This document shows positions 1-9,662 of a DNA stretch of 64,000 bases, in pieces. Positions within the stretch are counted from its first letter, which is position 1. Every line of letters starts with the position of its first letter. The notes beneath the pieces are model-generated. The model was not told the DNA's origin. It did no database searches and saw only the letters and a program-made list of their open reading frames with translations. This stretch comes from Terriglobia bacterium (GTDB taxonomy: Bacteria > Acidobacteriota > Terriglobia > Terriglobales > Acidobacteriaceae). The DNA is taken from contig JAIQGE010000001.1 of assembly GCA_020072815.1 (NCBI GenBank), positions 124,001 through 188,000 of the forward strand. The letters run 5' to 3'. Position numbers and translations under genes: made by a program.

Positions 1-48
1 GGCCGCGCCAAAAGCAAATTCACGGCGGCCAATGGAAGACTTGGACAT
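1..48 (-). CDS. Tat-exported protein, N-terminus only (cut by window edge)
   Basis: Sixteen codons are visible, reading MSKSSIGRREFAFGAA. The RREF motif followed by small hydrophobic residues is the start of a twin-arginine signal peptide, so the product is probably folded in the cytoplasm and exported. An AGGAG ribosome-binding site lies about six bases before the ATG at 48. The mature protein is outside the window and cannot be identified. Confidence is for an exported protein starting here, not for any function. Confidence 0.6.
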   Translation of the reverse strand, partial: MSKSSIGRREFAFGAA

Positions 49-316
49 GAGGACTCCTGCTAAAAGCGTTAACGCCGGAGAGTACATGAAGGGGATGTCA
101 AGGGTCAATCTCGCAGTGTTCGTCCGAGTCGAGCTGTTTCTGAAATTCCGAGCGTAGCGAGGAATCGCTATCGGCATGATGATGCGTCATAAATGGAAGA
201 TTGGTTTTCTTGAAGTCGAGCTTTCCTGGCAATAGGGATCTCTCGCTTCGCTCGAGATTTCAGAAAACTGACGCTCGGAAACTAAGAGGTAGCCTGCGTG
301 AGTTCTGAAAAGCAGG
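49..316. other. Intergenic region with short GC-rich inverted repeats
   Basis: No convincing gene is seen. The stretch 140-170 and the stretch 240-275 contain related palindromic words around GAGCGTAGCGAGG and CTCGCTTCGCTCGAG next to copies of CTGAAAT/TTTCAG. They look like remnants of an intergenic repeat. Small open frames here lack ribosome-binding sites. Confidence 0.4.
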
Positions 317-2023
317 CTAGAACGTAAACGCCAGGCCGCCGCGCAGCGACCGCGCCGCCTGCACCATGTACACGGTGCGGCCGTCCTGGCCATTCACCGG
401 CAGGTAGCCCTGGCCCAGCACGTTGCGCAGGTCCAGGAGAGCGTCCATTTTCGCGGGGATCAAGGAGCTGCTGGGAAGCGGCTGGCGGATGAACACGCTG
501 AGGAAGGGGTCTGTCTGGCCAGGCGACGCGTTGAACGCGTCCACGCTGGAGAGCGTGTTGCCGCTGGTCCACTTGTACGATGCGATCCAGCGGGTGTGGG
601 AAACCGGAACGTAGCCGGCAAACTTGGTCCCCACGGAGTGCTGGCGGCTGGTGGCCAGAGCATGCGGCAGGTCTTGCCACGCCACCAGCGAATCGGCGGT
701 AACGGCGCTGCCGTTGGAGTAATCCACAGTGATCGTGAGGTCGTCAGAAATTTTCCGCTGTATCACCACACGAACGCCCGCCGTCGAAAGGCCGGGAAGG
801 TAGGCGTAAGAGAATGTGCCGGAGTAAGTGTCGGGCAGAACATCGTCAGAATAGCTGGAAGGATCGCCCGCGCCGGTGAGGACCAGATTGCGCAAATGGT
901 CCACGTAGCCGGCCACCTGGATGTTGGTGTCGCCCATCCGCCGGGAGACTGCGATTTCCTGATGCTGGGCGTTTTCCACTTCCGGCCGGCCGTTGGTAAG
1001 GGCCATTCTAGGACCGGACTCGCTCAGGTCCGCGGGCGCCGTATCAAAACCTTTGGCGGAACGCGTGTCCGGCTCGGAGGTGGCGTAGCGATACTCCACA
1101 ACCATGTCCGGCGACAGATGGACCTGGACTGAGCCGTAAGGACGCAATGCCGCAACGCGCTTGGCGAATTCCATGGACTGCAGGGCCGCGCCGTACTCCA
1201 GATCAATGAAGCCGGCAACTTCCATGCGGTCTGAACTGTTGATTTCCATGGCCGCGTACGGCGAGTTCTCCACCGCCAGGCCGGGAGGCGCAAAGCGCCG
1301 GTAGGTCAGCGTCACCGTGGGACGCGAGCTCTCACCGAAATCGTGCGCGTAAGAGGCGCGCAGCACGCCGGCGGGATCACCCTGGGCCCCGATGTTGCCG
1401 TTGAAGGAAAGCGTGCCGGAACTGAACAACGATTTTTCCAGCGCGAAGGAGGTGGTCATATCGCCCGCACTGCCGAAACCTTCGGCGTCAGAGCCTGCGA
1501 TAAAAGCCACACGCGCTTTCATGGAGCGGTCTTCCGAGCGTTCCGGGCTGGCGACTACCACCAGGGTTCCGCCGTCTTTGCGATCTTTGTTCACGGCGCG
1601 CAGCACGGGACGGCTGGCCGTGGAACGCAAGGTCCAATGCCAGTCATCGGCTTCGGTGGAGGCCGAGCGGCGCGGCGGCAGCAGCTTCAGCGCGTCTGAC
1701 AATGTGTTCAGCGTAATGTTGACGAGCACGTGCGCGCCGGCGCGCAAGGTCACGTTCTCCCGCAGAGTCGGCAGAAAAGAAGCAGCGCTGACTTTCACCT
1801 GATAGGTGCCCGGCTGCATATTGGGGGCGGAATAGTAACCCTTGGAGTCCGTGTAGACGGTGGTACCCAGCAACGCGGCGGAGGTAAAGATGTCCACCAC
1901 GGCGCCCATCTGGGGCGCTCCCGAGCTGTCTTTGACGACTCCTGAAATAGCTCCCACGCTCGCCGCGAACAACGGCGAGCCGGCCAACAGGACCACCAAC
2001 AAACATCCGAGTTTACGGGTCAT
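317..2023 (-). CDS. Secreted CarboxypepD_reg-domain outer-membrane barrel-like protein
   Basis: About 568 residues. It begins with a signal peptide (MTRKLGCLLVVLLAGSPLFA) and then a carboxypeptidase-regulatory-like beta-sandwich (roughly residues 25-105, with GVVKDSSGAPQMGAVV and the YYSAPNMQPGTYQV motif). The rest is a long alternating polar/hydrophobic region ending in phenylalanine (GGLAFTF), typical of outer-membrane barrels. This is the architecture of acidobacterial TonB-dependent-like proteins, but I see no plug domain and the length is about half the usual, so it may be a smaller barrel relative. An upstream in-frame GTG exists at 2029; I chose the ATG at 2023 because GAAGG lies eight bases before it. 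It follows the GWxTD gene by 27 bases on the same strand, so the two are probably cotranscribed. The substrate is unknown. Confidence 0.75.
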   Translation of the reverse strand: MTRKLGCLLVVLLAGSPLFAASVGAISGVVKDSSGAPQMGAVVDIFTSAALLGTTVYTDSKGYYSAPNMQPGTYQVKVSAASFLPTLRENVTLRAGAHVLVNITLNTLSDALKLLPPRRSASTEADDWHWTLRSTASRPVLRAVNKDRKDGGTLVVVASPERSEDRSMKARVAFIAGSDAEGFGSAGDMTTSFALEKSLFSSGTLSFNGNIGAQGDPAGVLRASYAHDFGESSRPTVTLTYRRFAPPGLAVENSPYAAMEINSSDRMEVAGFIDLEYGAALQSMEFAKRVAALRPYGSVQVHLSPDMVVEYRYATSEPDTRSAKGFDTAPADLSESGPRMALTNGRPEVENAQHQEIAVSRRMGDTNIQVAGYVDHLRNLVLTGAGDPSSYSDDVLPDTYSGTFSYAYLPGLSTAGVRVVIQRKISDDLTITVDYSNGSAVTADSLVAWQDLPHALATSRQHSVGTKFAGYVPVSHTRWIASYKWTSGNTLSSVDAFNASPGQTDPFLSVFIRQPLPSSSLIPAKMDALLDLRNVLGQGYLPVNGQDGRTVYMVQAARSLRGGLAFTF

Positions 2024-2050
2024 ATCCACCGCCTTCAGGGGAATCAGCGA

Positions 2051-3796
2051 TTACTGGACCGTAAATTTTGCCGACGGCGAAATGGTTTGCTTGGAAACCA
2101 GATCGTTGATTTTGATCGTTACCTGGTAAATACCTGGATCGAGCTTACCCAAAGAAAGGCTCTTTTCCAGGGTGATTTGCTCGCCAACGTTGCCCATTTG
2201 GGCCGTTGTTTCCGTTAAGTTTAGCACGGGCTGGTTGCTGGTGGTATTGACAACTTGGTATTCCACCGTGGCGGAAGGTCTTTTGGTCTTTTCGTCCACG
2301 CCCAGGTTGTAAACCTGCATCCAGAAGTTGATTTTCTCCTGCTTTTTGAAGGCGGAAGTCTTGGAATCAGCGGCCGGTACCCGCGGGCGCACCCGCGTCT
2401 GGCCGATGACAAAGTTGCCGGTGCCGATTTCTCGCGCCGGTACCGGGTCCATCTGGTCGGCCAGAATCAGGGACGAAGTGGAAAGTTTGTCGTCGCTGTA
2501 GTCGGGCACGATCAGGTTGTGCGAATACGTCCCCAGCTTGTCGCCGTTCACGTCTTTCAGCACCACGTCCAGCTTGTACAGGCCGGGCCGCAAAGGCAGC
2601 GCCTTCCAATACAGTGAAGTGTTGTTAAGTTCTTTTTCCAGCAGCTCCGCCGGGATGTCTTTCTTCAGCGTTTCCTCAAAAGTTTGCACTGTCTGGCCGG
2701 AGAGCTTGCTCACCTTCCCGAACAGGTTCACCACCGAATGCTGGACGCCTTCTTTGCCTACCCAGGTCAGGGACCGCAACGGCACTTGCAGGGTGATGGG
2801 GACTAGCACCGTATCTGACGTCAGCTTGACAAAGTTGAACTGCACGTCAAAGGGGAGCAGGTTGTAGCGGATCTTGTGGGTGACCACTTCGTCCAGGTCC
2901 TTGAACTTGATGGGAGGCGGCGCGTTCAATTTGGCGAACGTTTCCATGCGGTCAAACTGCTTGGTTTGCATGTTCTGGTTGAACGGGCCGGAACCCAGGG
3001 CCTCAATTCCGCGGAAACGGTCAGCCTTGTTGGCCTGGCCCATGTCTTCCATGGTGGTCAGGCCGGCGTTGGGAACGTGCAGCAGCGCGTCTTTGCGCGA
3101 GCGGTCGAGCGTCATCTGATAAGAGCCGCAGCTGCAATCGTCCACAAACTCAATCTCAATTTCCTGTCCAATGCCTTCCAGGTAGCGGTAGCGCCACACT
3201 TCAAAGGGGTAGGTTGAGGTCTCGCCGCCGCCTTCCTCCGCCGGGCGCTGATAAGGACCTCCCATGGGATGGGAGTCAATGCTGGTGGGCGGACCGTACA
3301 TCACGTAGATTCTTCCGCGGTCCGTCTTCCATCCGGGAATCCCCGCGGCATAGTGCTCGTTGGCATAGGCGATGCGGCGATAGTGCTCTTCCTTGTACTC
3401 GTTTTCCGCGGTGTCCGGCGTGGGATCGCGGCGCAGCCAGAACCCTTCAATGAACTGGTCGCGCTCAGTGTTGTTGGAGAGTTTCTTGAACGCGGACAGC
3501 TCTTCGTCGGTGATGATCCAGCGCACGTCCTCGTTGAGCCACTTCTTGTACGGCCCTTCCAGCTTTTCTTTGATGGCGTTCTTGTCGGAAGTCGGCCGCT
3601 GGCGCTTGAGCGGATCTTCTTCGCCTTGCTGCTGGGCCGGGGCGGCATCAGCCGGTTTTTTCTTCTTGGCGGAAGTAGATTCCTTTTGGTTATCGTCGGT
3701 ATAGGAACCGGCTTCTTGCGCTTGCGCCAGGAAACAACCGGAAACGGCCAATATGAACAGTATGAGAAAGTGCCTGGAACGGATATAACGGTACAT
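2051..3796 (-). CDS. GWxTD domain-containing secreted protein
   Basis: About 581 residues. The protein has a signal peptide (FLILFILAVSGCFLAQAQ), then a Lys/Ala/Gln-rich linker, then a conserved domain with GIPGWKTDRGRIYVMYGPP, the signature that names the GWxTD family, which is frequent in Acidobacteriota and of unknown function. A cysteine in the signal region (SGCFLA) could make it a lipoprotein, but the lipobox is poor. The C-terminal half is beta-rich. I set the start at the ATG at 3796 because AGGAGG precedes it by about nine bases; the longer frame to 3865 adds a positively charged stretch without a ribosome-binding site. It is likely the first gene of a two-gene unit with the barrel protein downstream. 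Confidence 0.85.
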   Translation of the reverse strand: MYRYIRSRHFLILFILAVSGCFLAQAQEAGSYTDDNQKESTSAKKKKPADAAPAQQQGEEDPLKRQRPTSDKNAIKEKLEGPYKKWLNEDVRWIITDEELSAFKKLSNNTERDQFIEGFWLRRDPTPDTAENEYKEEHYRRIAYANEHYAAGIPGWKTDRGRIYVMYGPPTSIDSHPMGGPYQRPAEEGGGETSTYPFEVWRYRYLEGIGQEIEIEFVDDCSCGSYQMTLDRSRKDALLHVPNAGLTTMEDMGQANKADRFRGIEALGSGPFNQNMQTKQFDRMETFAKLNAPPPIKFKDLDEVVTHKIRYNLLPFDVQFNFVKLTSDTVLVPITLQVPLRSLTWVGKEGVQHSVVNLFGKVSKLSGQTVQTFEETLKKDIPAELLEKELNNTSLYWKALPLRPGLYKLDVVLKDVNGDKLGTYSHNLIVPDYSDDKLSTSSLILADQMDPVPAREIGTGNFVIGQTRVRPRVPAADSKTSAFKKQEKINFWMQVYNLGVDEKTKRPSATVEYQVVNTTSNQPVLNLTETTAQMGNVGEQITLEKSLSLGKLDPGIYQVTIKINDLVSKQTISPSAKFTVQ

Positions 3797-3977
3797 CAGA
3801 AGGCGCCTCCTTCTATGGGGCTTTGAGGATGCTTGGATTGTATGTCTTTGCGCCCCTTGAAGCAAGAAGCAAAGGCGGGTTAGAGTCCTTTCGGAATTGC
3901 CCCTAAGAGCTTAAAAAGTAAGCTATTTGGCAGAAGTTCCTGGCTCGGCGCCCTAGCTCAAAAAGCTGTCCTCTGGA

Positions 3978-4028
3978 TATAATCGAAGTCAGGCTCCGTC
4001 ATTACAATAGGACGTGTACTTACGTCCT
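3978..4028 (+). promoter_or_regulatory. Probable promoter and operator-like inverted repeat before the efflux adaptor gene
   Basis: The 307-base divergent gap 3797-4103 holds a perfect TATAAT at 3978-3983 without a clear -35 box. Downstream, AGGACGT at 4009-4015 and ACGTCCT at 4022-4028 form a perfect seven-base inverted repeat with a six-base spacer, suited to a dimeric regulator or a 5'-UTR hairpin. Nothing else is recognisable in this gap. Confidence 0.4.
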
Positions 4029-4103
4029 CAGGGTGGAACTTTCCCCCCGGTACCGGCGTATATGGTATGGCGCACATTACTGCGCTGAGCCTGGAAGGAT
4101 CTC

Positions 4104-5507
4104 ATGACAGGAAAAAAGAAGATTGCACTCATAGTTGTTGTGATTGTGGCTGCGGCGGCGGTGGTCGGCTTCACTGTCAGCCAGACTCAGAAGAACGTGG
4201 TCACGGTGCAGACCGGCAAGGTCATCAAGCAGGACGTAGCTTCCGTAGTGACAGCTTCCGGTGAAATCAAGCCGAAGACGTTTGTCAACGTGGGCGCGAA
4301 TGCCATGGGACGCATCACCCGCCTATTCGTGAAAGAAGGCGACAAAGTAAAAAAAGGCCAGGTACTGGCCCAGTTGGAAAACGTCCAGTCCTCCGCTGAC
4401 GTGGACCAGATGAAGGCCACTCTGGGCCAGGCCCAGACGGACCTCATCTCGCAGCAGGCAGCGTTGAACACCGCGCGCGCCCAGCTCAACAGCAGCTCAG
4501 CCACGCTGGCCCAGGCCAAGCTGGAATTTACGCGCGCTCAGGGCCTGTACAAGGACCAGTTGATCGCCAAAGCCGACTATGACGCCAAGAAAGCGGCGTA
4601 CGACGTGGCCGAAGCCGTGGTGGCCCAGGACCAGGCCCGCGTCGCGCAGAACGTGGCGCAAGTGGATTCTTCCCGCGCCCGCGTTACCCAGGCGCGCGCC
4701 AGCCTTACCCGCGTGAATGACGTTCTCAGCAAGACGACGTACACCGCTCCCTATGACGGCGTGGTCACCAACCTGCCCGTGCATGAAGGCGAAACCGTGG
4801 TCATGGGCATCCAGAATTCTCCGGGGAGCACGCTCATGACGGTGGCGGACATGGCCGTGATTACCGCGGAAGTCCACGTGGACGAGACTGACATCGTCAA
4901 CGTGGCGCTCGGCCAGACCGCTGAAGTCACCATTGACGCCATCCCCAATAAGACTTTCAAAGGCGTGGTGACCGAGATTGGCGACAACGCCATCATCCGC
5001 TCCACCGGCGTGTCCACCTCGCAGAGCACCTCCGGCAGCCAGGAAGCCAAGGACTTCAAAGTAGTCATCACCCTGGAGAACCCGCCGGAGAAGCTGCGTC
5101 CAGGACTCTCCTCCACGGCCAAGATCACCACCGGGCTGGCGCATGACGCCCTGGCCATTCCCATCCAGGCGCTCACCGTCCGCGACAAGAAAGAGCTGGA
5201 GGCGCAGGCCGAGAAAGACAAAAACAAGGGCAAGAGCAAAGACAAGAAAACGGCTGCGGCCACGCCCGCCCCCGGCGCGAAGAAAGAAAACCAGGACGTT
5301 CAAGGCGTATTCGTGATCAGCAAGACCAAGAAGGCTGAATTCCGCACCGTGGAAACCGGCCTGACCGGCGCCACGGAAATCCAGATCAAGAGCGGCCTGC
5401 AGGAAGGCGATGAGATCATCACCGGCAGCTACAAAGTCCTGCGCACGCTGAAAAACGGCGCCGGCGTGAAAGTAGACAATTCGGCGGCCGTTAAGAGCGA
5501 GTCGTAA
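4104..5507 (+). CDS. MacA/HlyD-type periplasmic adaptor subunit of an efflux pump
   Basis: 467 residues. An N-terminal membrane anchor (residues 6-24) is followed by a split lipoyl/biotinyl-like hairpin ([24 protein letters not shown] and [19 protein letters not shown]). Between these lies an Ala/Gln-rich coiled coil (residues 95-200), and after them beta-barrel and membrane-proximal domains. Such adaptors link an inner-membrane transporter with an outer-membrane channel. An unusual Lys/Ala/Glu-rich insert (about residues 365-395, [13 protein letters not shown]) interrupts the membrane-proximal domain. GGAAGG lies just before the ATG. The next gene, 71 bases downstream, is an ABC ATPase, so a MacAB-like tripartite pump is likely, but its usual permease does not follow. 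The substrate cannot be told. Confidence 0.87.
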   Translation: MTGKKKIALIVVVIVAAAAVVGFTVSQTQKNVVTVQTGKVIKQDVASVVTASGEIKPKTFVNVGANAMGRITRLFVKEGDKVKKGQVLAQLENVQSSADVDQMKATLGQAQTDLISQQAALNTARAQLNSSSATLAQAKLEFTRAQGLYKDQLIAKADYDAKKAAYDVAEAVVAQDQARVAQNVAQVDSSRARVTQARASLTRVNDVLSKTTYTAPYDGVVTNLPVHEGETVVMGIQNSPGSTLMTVADMAVITAEVHVDETDIVNVALGQTAEVTIDAIPNKTFKGVVTEIGDNAIIRSTGVSTSQSTSGSQEAKDFKVVITLENPPEKLRPGLSSTAKITTGLAHDALAIPIQALTVRDKKELEAQAEKDKNKGKSKDKKTAAATPAPGAKKENQDVQGVFVISKTKKAEFRTVETGLTGATEIQIKSGLQEGDEIITGSYKVLRTLKNGAGVKVDNSAAVKSES

Positions 5508-5578
5508 CCGTTGGCCTTATCGCACGTCTAAGCAAAGCAGAAAGAGGAATCTGGGTGGGGACAGACCAGGAGAAAAGC

Positions 5579-6319
5579 ATGGCAACTCAAGTGGCCGATC
5601 TTTCTGAAAACGTGATCAGCGCGCCGCCGGCCGATTGCATCATCTGCACGGAGGACCTGTGGAAGACCTACGAGATGGGATCGGAACAGGTGCACGCCCT
5701 GCGCGGGGTCAACCTGAAGATCAATCGCGGCGAATATGTGGCCATTATGGGCCCCTCCGGCTCCGGCAAATCCACATTGATGAATCTGATTGGCTGCCTC
5801 GATTCCCCCAGCAAAGGCCGCTACTGGCTGAACAGCAACCTGGTCAGCGAACTCAACGACGACGAGCTGGCCCGCATCCGCAACAAGGAGATTGGCTTCG
5901 TCTTCCAGACGTTCAACCTGCTGGCCCGCGCTACGGCCCTGCACAACGTTGAGCTGCCGCTGATTTACAGCGGCACCCCGGCAGATGAAAGAATCTCCCG
6001 CGCCAAGGGCGCCCTGGCCGCAGTGAACCTTGCCGACCGCATGAACCACAAGCCGAACGAGCTCTCCGGCGGTCAGCGCCAGCGCGTGGCCATCGCCCGC
6101 GCCCTGGTGAATAATCCCTCCATCATTTTGGCCGACGAGCCCACCGGCAACCTGGATTCGCAAACCGGCCAGGAAATCATGGACCTGTTTGCCGATCTCC
6201 ACAAAAAAGGCAATACCATCGTTCTGGTCACCCATGAAGCCGACATCGCCGAGCACGCCCACCGCGTGGTCCACATCCGCGACGGCGTGGTCGCCAGCGA
6301 CGAACGCAAAAACAAGTAG
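5579..6319 (+). CDS. ABC transporter ATP-binding protein, MacB/LolD type
   Basis: 246 residues with Walker [10 protein letters not shown], signature [14 protein letters not shown], Walker [13 protein letters not shown] and the switch His in LVTHEAD. The motif [12 protein letters not shown] places it in the MacB/LolD/FtsE class, which drives mechanotransmission permeases rather than uptake. I chose the ATG at 5579, preceded by AGGAG, over the upstream GTG at 5555. It follows the adaptor gene and is probably cotranscribed with it. No permease gene comes next; the nearest FtsX-type permease is the convergent orphan permease at 7046-9475, which could be the partner. Confidence 0.92.
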   Translation: MATQVADLSENVISAPPADCIICTEDLWKTYEMGSEQVHALRGVNLKINRGEYVAIMGPSGSGKSTLMNLIGCLDSPSKGRYWLNSNLVSELNDDELARIRNKEIGFVFQTFNLLARATALHNVELPLIYSGTPADERISRAKGALAAVNLADRMNHKPNELSGGQRQRVAIARALVNNPSIILADEPTGNLDSQTGQEIMDLFADLHKKGNTIVLVTHEADIAEHAHRVVHIRDGVVASDERKNK

Positions 6320-6589
6320 CAGGCAGACCTGACCGCTGATTCACAGTGGACGCGGCACAGCAGAACCTTTGCGTCTCAAGTCCCCATCTGTATCCGTTTT
6401 CCCCAGCCCATGTGGTAATCCGACTCCAGAGGCTCCCAGCCCTATAAGCGCAAGGTGCTCATTTTGATAGAGTTATACCTTCCTGGCCATTGGCAGGCCA
6501 GTTGCTTATTCACTTGCTAGAGTCCGTCTCAGGTTCATGGAGCAGAAGTTTTGCGCCGGGTGTGGAAGTCAGTGTTTGGAGGTGGAACC

Positions 6590-6883
6590 ATGGACGGTTG
6601 CACGAAGACCAGCGGTGGCATTCTCAACAGCGCCAGAAAAACCAGTTTCCTGCCCCTGCGCGACGCCGTGCTGTGCGGTGATTGTAATTTTGTTTCCGCC
6701 GCCGAAGAGGGCGTGTGCCCGGTGTGTCACGGACGTTCTCTTTCCCGGCTTTCAGACCGCTTGCTTTCTGCCGGTAAGCCTGCGGGCTCGAACCAGGGCG
6801 AGATGGGTTACCGTCGAATCCTGCAGCTGCTCGGATTCCGACGCAGAAATCGCCAGAACGACTTTGCGTATCTGCAGCGCTGA
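6590..6883 (+). CDS. Small zinc-ribbon protein
   Basis: 97 residues. The centre carries CGDCNF and, twelve residues on, CPVCHG, a four-cysteine zinc-ribbon pattern, followed by a basic C-terminus. Support for a real gene is a strong GGAGGTGG ribosome-binding site seven bases before the ATG and a textbook rho-independent terminator 95 bases after the stop (6978-7019). A nucleic-acid-binding or structural zinc role is possible, but no family is recognised. The gap 6320-6589 before it has no other gene. Confidence 0.55.
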   Translation: MDGCTKTSGGILNSARKTSFLPLRDAVLCGDCNFVSAAEEGVCPVCHGRSLSRLSDRLLSAGKPAGSNQGEMGYRRILQLLGFRRRNRQNDFAYLQR

Positions 6884-6977
6884 CGTCGGGCGCGCAGTTC
6901 ATCAAGTTTTTTCGAGCGCGTAATCCGTAGCTCCTTCCCCCTGAAAAGGGCTTTTGCGCGCGGACGATGGCTCGAGA

Positions 6978-7019
6978 GGTCGCTGACCAACCCGCTATGG
7001 TCAGCGACCTTATTTTTTT
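6978..7019 (+). terminator. Rho-independent terminator
   Basis: GGTCGCTGACCA (6978-6989) and TGGTCAGCGACC (6998-7009) form a perfect 12-base stem with an eight-base loop, followed by TTATTTTTTT. The T-run is only on the plus-strand side, so it terminates transcription coming from the efflux and zinc-ribbon genes. Confidence 0.9.
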
Positions 7020-7045
7020 CGCTTCGCTCCGCCACGCTTCATAGC

Positions 7046-9475
7046 TCACTCGTACCGGAGCGCCACCGTAGGATCCACCCGCGTCGCCCTGCGCGCCGGG
7101 ATGTAGCACGCCGTCACCGCCACCGCCACTAGCAACACCGTCACGGCGCTGATGGCCAGCGGATCAACAACGCCAACCTGAAACAGCAAGCTGCGCAGAA
7201 AGCGGGCAAAGACTGCGCCGGCGATCAAGCCGATCACCACGCCGATCAGCGTGAGCCGCAGCCCGCCGCCAATCACCAGCCGGAAGACCTGGCCGGGCGT
7301 GGAGCCAAGCGCCATGCGCGTGCCGATCTCCCGCGTCCTCTGGCCCACGGCAAAGGACATGACGCCGTAAATCCCCACCGCGGCAATCAGCAGCGCGAGT
7401 CCGGCTAGGATGGCCAGCAGCACGGTGCGAAAGCGCGGCTGTGAAACCGAAACGGCCATGTTTTCTTCCATGGTGCGGACCTTCACCAGCGGCTGATTGG
7501 CGTCAATCTCATGGACGGCGCTGGCCAGCGAGTTGGCCAGGCTGCGCGGCTCGCCGCTGGTGCGCATCACCAGCGAGAGAGCGAACACCGGCAGAGGCGG
7601 GATCACCTGGTGATACGGCACGTACATTTCCGTGGGTGCCTCACTGGAGAGCGACTGCTTCACGTCGCCCACCACGCCAATCACTTCCATGTACGGGAAC
7701 GATTTGTCCGGCGTTGCGCCCAGTTGCAGGTGCTTGCCCAGAGGCGACTCGTTGGAGAAATACGTCTTGGCCATGGTGGCATTGATCACCACCACCGAGG
7801 GCGTGCCTTCCTGGTCAGAATCGCTGATCCAGCGGCCAGCGAGCAGCGGCATGCCCAGCGTGGCCCGGTAACCCGTGCTCACCGCGCGATAGTTGGCCAT
7901 AATGTACTCGTGCGGCGACTTGGGCGGACGCCCGTCAATATTGAAATGAATCACCGATCCCGAGCCGCTGACCGGAAGAAAAGAAGCTGCTCCCGCGGAG
8001 CGCACCCCCGGCAGAGCGGCGGCGCGTTCGATGATGCGATCAAAAAACAGATTGCGCTCGGCAGCCTTGGCGTGAGTCACAGGTGAGACCGGCAAATCGG
8101 CGATCAGGATGTGGTCCACAGCAAAACCCGGCGCTGAACTCGACAAGCGGTCAAAGCTGCGGATCAGCAGCCCGGCGCCTACGAGCAACAGCATGGCCAC
8201 GGCGACTTCACTCACCACCAGGGCGCCTCGCGCGCGCAGCACGCCCAGTCCCACGGCCCCGCGGTCATTCTGGTTCAGCGCCGATCTCAAGTCCATGCCC
8301 GCCATATGCAACGCCGGCGCCAGTCCGAACAAGACTCCGGCCACCACCGCCAGCACGCTGGTAAACGCCAGCACCGTCACGTCAATATGGACGCCGCTGG
8401 CCGCGGGCAAGCTCGTAGCGCCAAGCAGCAGCAGAGGAGGCACAGCAAACAGCGCCAGCAACAATCCCAGGCCCGCGCCCACCAGCGACAACGTAACGCT
8501 TTCCGCCAGCACCATGCGGACCACGCGCCAGCGGCTGGCGCCAATGGCCGTGCGGACGGCAATCTCCCGTTGCCGCGCGGTGGCTCGCGCCAGCATCAGG
8601 TTGGCCACGTTCACGCAGGCAATCAGCAGCACAAATCCCACCGCGCCCAGAATCATCAGCAGCGCCGGGCGGACGTTCTGCACCAGTTGGTCCTGCATCA
8701 GGTTTACGTTGGCGCCGGTGCCGGTGTTGAATTCCGGATACTGCTGCTCCAGCCGCTTGGCGATGGTGTTCATCTCCTCCCGCGCCGCTTCCACTCTCAC
8801 TCCGGGCTTGAGGCGCGCGAAGGGCAAAATGCCGGGATGCCACGAACGATCGTCGGGCAGGGTAACGGCCCACGGCTCCATCGGCAGCAGCACATCAGGC
8901 GACTGCTGCAGCAACTGAAACCCGGCAGGCAGCACGCCGATGATGGTGTACTGCTTGTTGTCCAGCGTGAGCGATTGACCCAGCGCGCTCTCCGCCGCGC
9001 CATAGCGCCGCTGCCACAGTCCCTGGCTGATCAGCGCCACTCCGGCCGCCCCCGCCCGGTCTTCCTCGGGGGAAAACATCCTGCCGCGTGCGGGGCTCGC
9101 TCCCAGCAGCTCAAACGTGTTGGCGCTGGCCATCTGGGCCACCAGGCGTTCCGGTTCGCCCGCGCCGGTCAGCGTCATGTTCAGGTTGCGCACCGCGCCC
9201 ACGGCGGAAAACGAACGGCTCTGGTCGCGCCAGTCTTTGTAGTTGAGATACGAAACAGAAAGAATCGGAAACCGCGCAAGCCGTTCCGTGAGCAACACCA
9301 GACGGCTGGGGTCCTGGAACGGCAGCGGCCGCAGCAGCACAGCGTCAATCACCGTGAAGATGGCCGTATTGGCGCCGATGCCCAGCGCCAGCGTGAGTAC
9401 GGCGATGACGGTAAAGCCGGGCGTCATGCGCAACCTGCGCACAGCGTAGCGGAAGTCTTGAAGATAGGAGTTCAT
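7046..9475 (-). CDS. Acidobacterial-type duplicated orphan permease (ADOP family ABC permease)
   Basis: 809 residues. It has two tandem FtsX/MacB-type permease modules, each with a periplasmic MacB-like core domain between the first and the following membrane helices. The N-terminus DFRYAVRRLRMTPGFTVIAVLTLALGIGANTAIF is characteristic of the family that is greatly expanded in Acidobacteria and usually lacks an adjacent ATPase gene. The last part (GVMSFAVGQRTREIGTRMALGS and PARRATRVDPTVALRYE) is the conserved second-module end. It is convergent with the adaptor/ATPase pair, which could supply its missing ATPase. The export substrate is unknown. Confidence 0.93.
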   Translation of the reverse strand: MNSYLQDFRYAVRRLRMTPGFTVIAVLTLALGIGANTAIFTVIDAVLLRPLPFQDPSRLVLLTERLARFPILSVSYLNYKDWRDQSRSFSAVGAVRNLNMTLTGAGEPERLVAQMASANTFELLGASPARGRMFSPEEDRAGAAGVALISQGLWQRRYGAAESALGQSLTLDNKQYTIIGVLPAGFQLLQQSPDVLLPMEPWAVTLPDDRSWHPGILPFARLKPGVRVEAAREEMNTIAKRLEQQYPEFNTGTGANVNLMQDQLVQNVRPALLMILGAVGFVLLIACVNVANLMLARATARQREIAVRTAIGASRWRVVRMVLAESVTLSLVGAGLGLLLALFAVPPLLLLGATSLPAASGVHIDVTVLAFTSVLAVVAGVLFGLAPALHMAGMDLRSALNQNDRGAVGLGVLRARGALVVSEVAVAMLLLVGAGLLIRSFDRLSSSAPGFAVDHILIADLPVSPVTHAKAAERNLFFDRIIERAAALPGVRSAGAASFLPVSGSGSVIHFNIDGRPPKSPHEYIMANYRAVSTGYRATLGMPLLAGRWISDSDQEGTPSVVVINATMAKTYFSNESPLGKHLQLGATPDKSFPYMEVIGVVGDVKQSLSSEAPTEMYVPYHQVIPPLPVFALSLVMRTSGEPRSLANSLASAVHEIDANQPLVKVRTMEENMAVSVSQPRFRTVLLAILAGLALLIAAVGIYGVMSFAVGQRTREIGTRMALGSTPGQVFRLVIGGGLRLTLIGVVIGLIAGAVFARFLRSLLFQVGVVDPLAISAVTVLLVAVAVTACYIPARRATRVDPTVALRYE

Positions 9476-9542
9476 GAGCGTGGATTCCCCCGGGAATTGT
9501 AGCGCGCCTGAAAAGAGTTAGACGTCAGCGAAGAGAAAATGG

Positions 9543-9630
9543 CGTGGACCGCAGGCGCCCTCGCCTGTGCAGAAGCATCGTGTGGCACAGCCGGCGGGTT
9601 CGGTGGAGGCGCCTTCGGCTGTGCAAGGTG
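9543..9630. repeat. Two degenerate copies of a short GC-rich intergenic repeat
   Basis: Positions 9543-9581 (GTGGACCGCAGGCGCCC..CTGTGCAGAAGCAT) and 9602-9630 (GGTGGAGGCGCC..CGGCTGTGC) are related to each other and to 15676-15713. Each contains a small hairpin around GGCGCC. They lie in the 280-base gap after the permease start. Confidence 0.45.
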
Positions 9631-9662
9631 GAAGAGCGGCATTCAGAGCCACGTATATAAGA

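Noticed and set aside
317-2029. Full TonB-dependent receptor
   Set aside because: No plug domain or TonB box is visible and the protein is about half the expected length.
8306-9502. Plus-strand open frame of 398 codons opposite the orphan permease
   Set aside because: It is Arg/Gln/His-rich without recognisable domains and lies wholly on the other strand of a well-supported permease gene.
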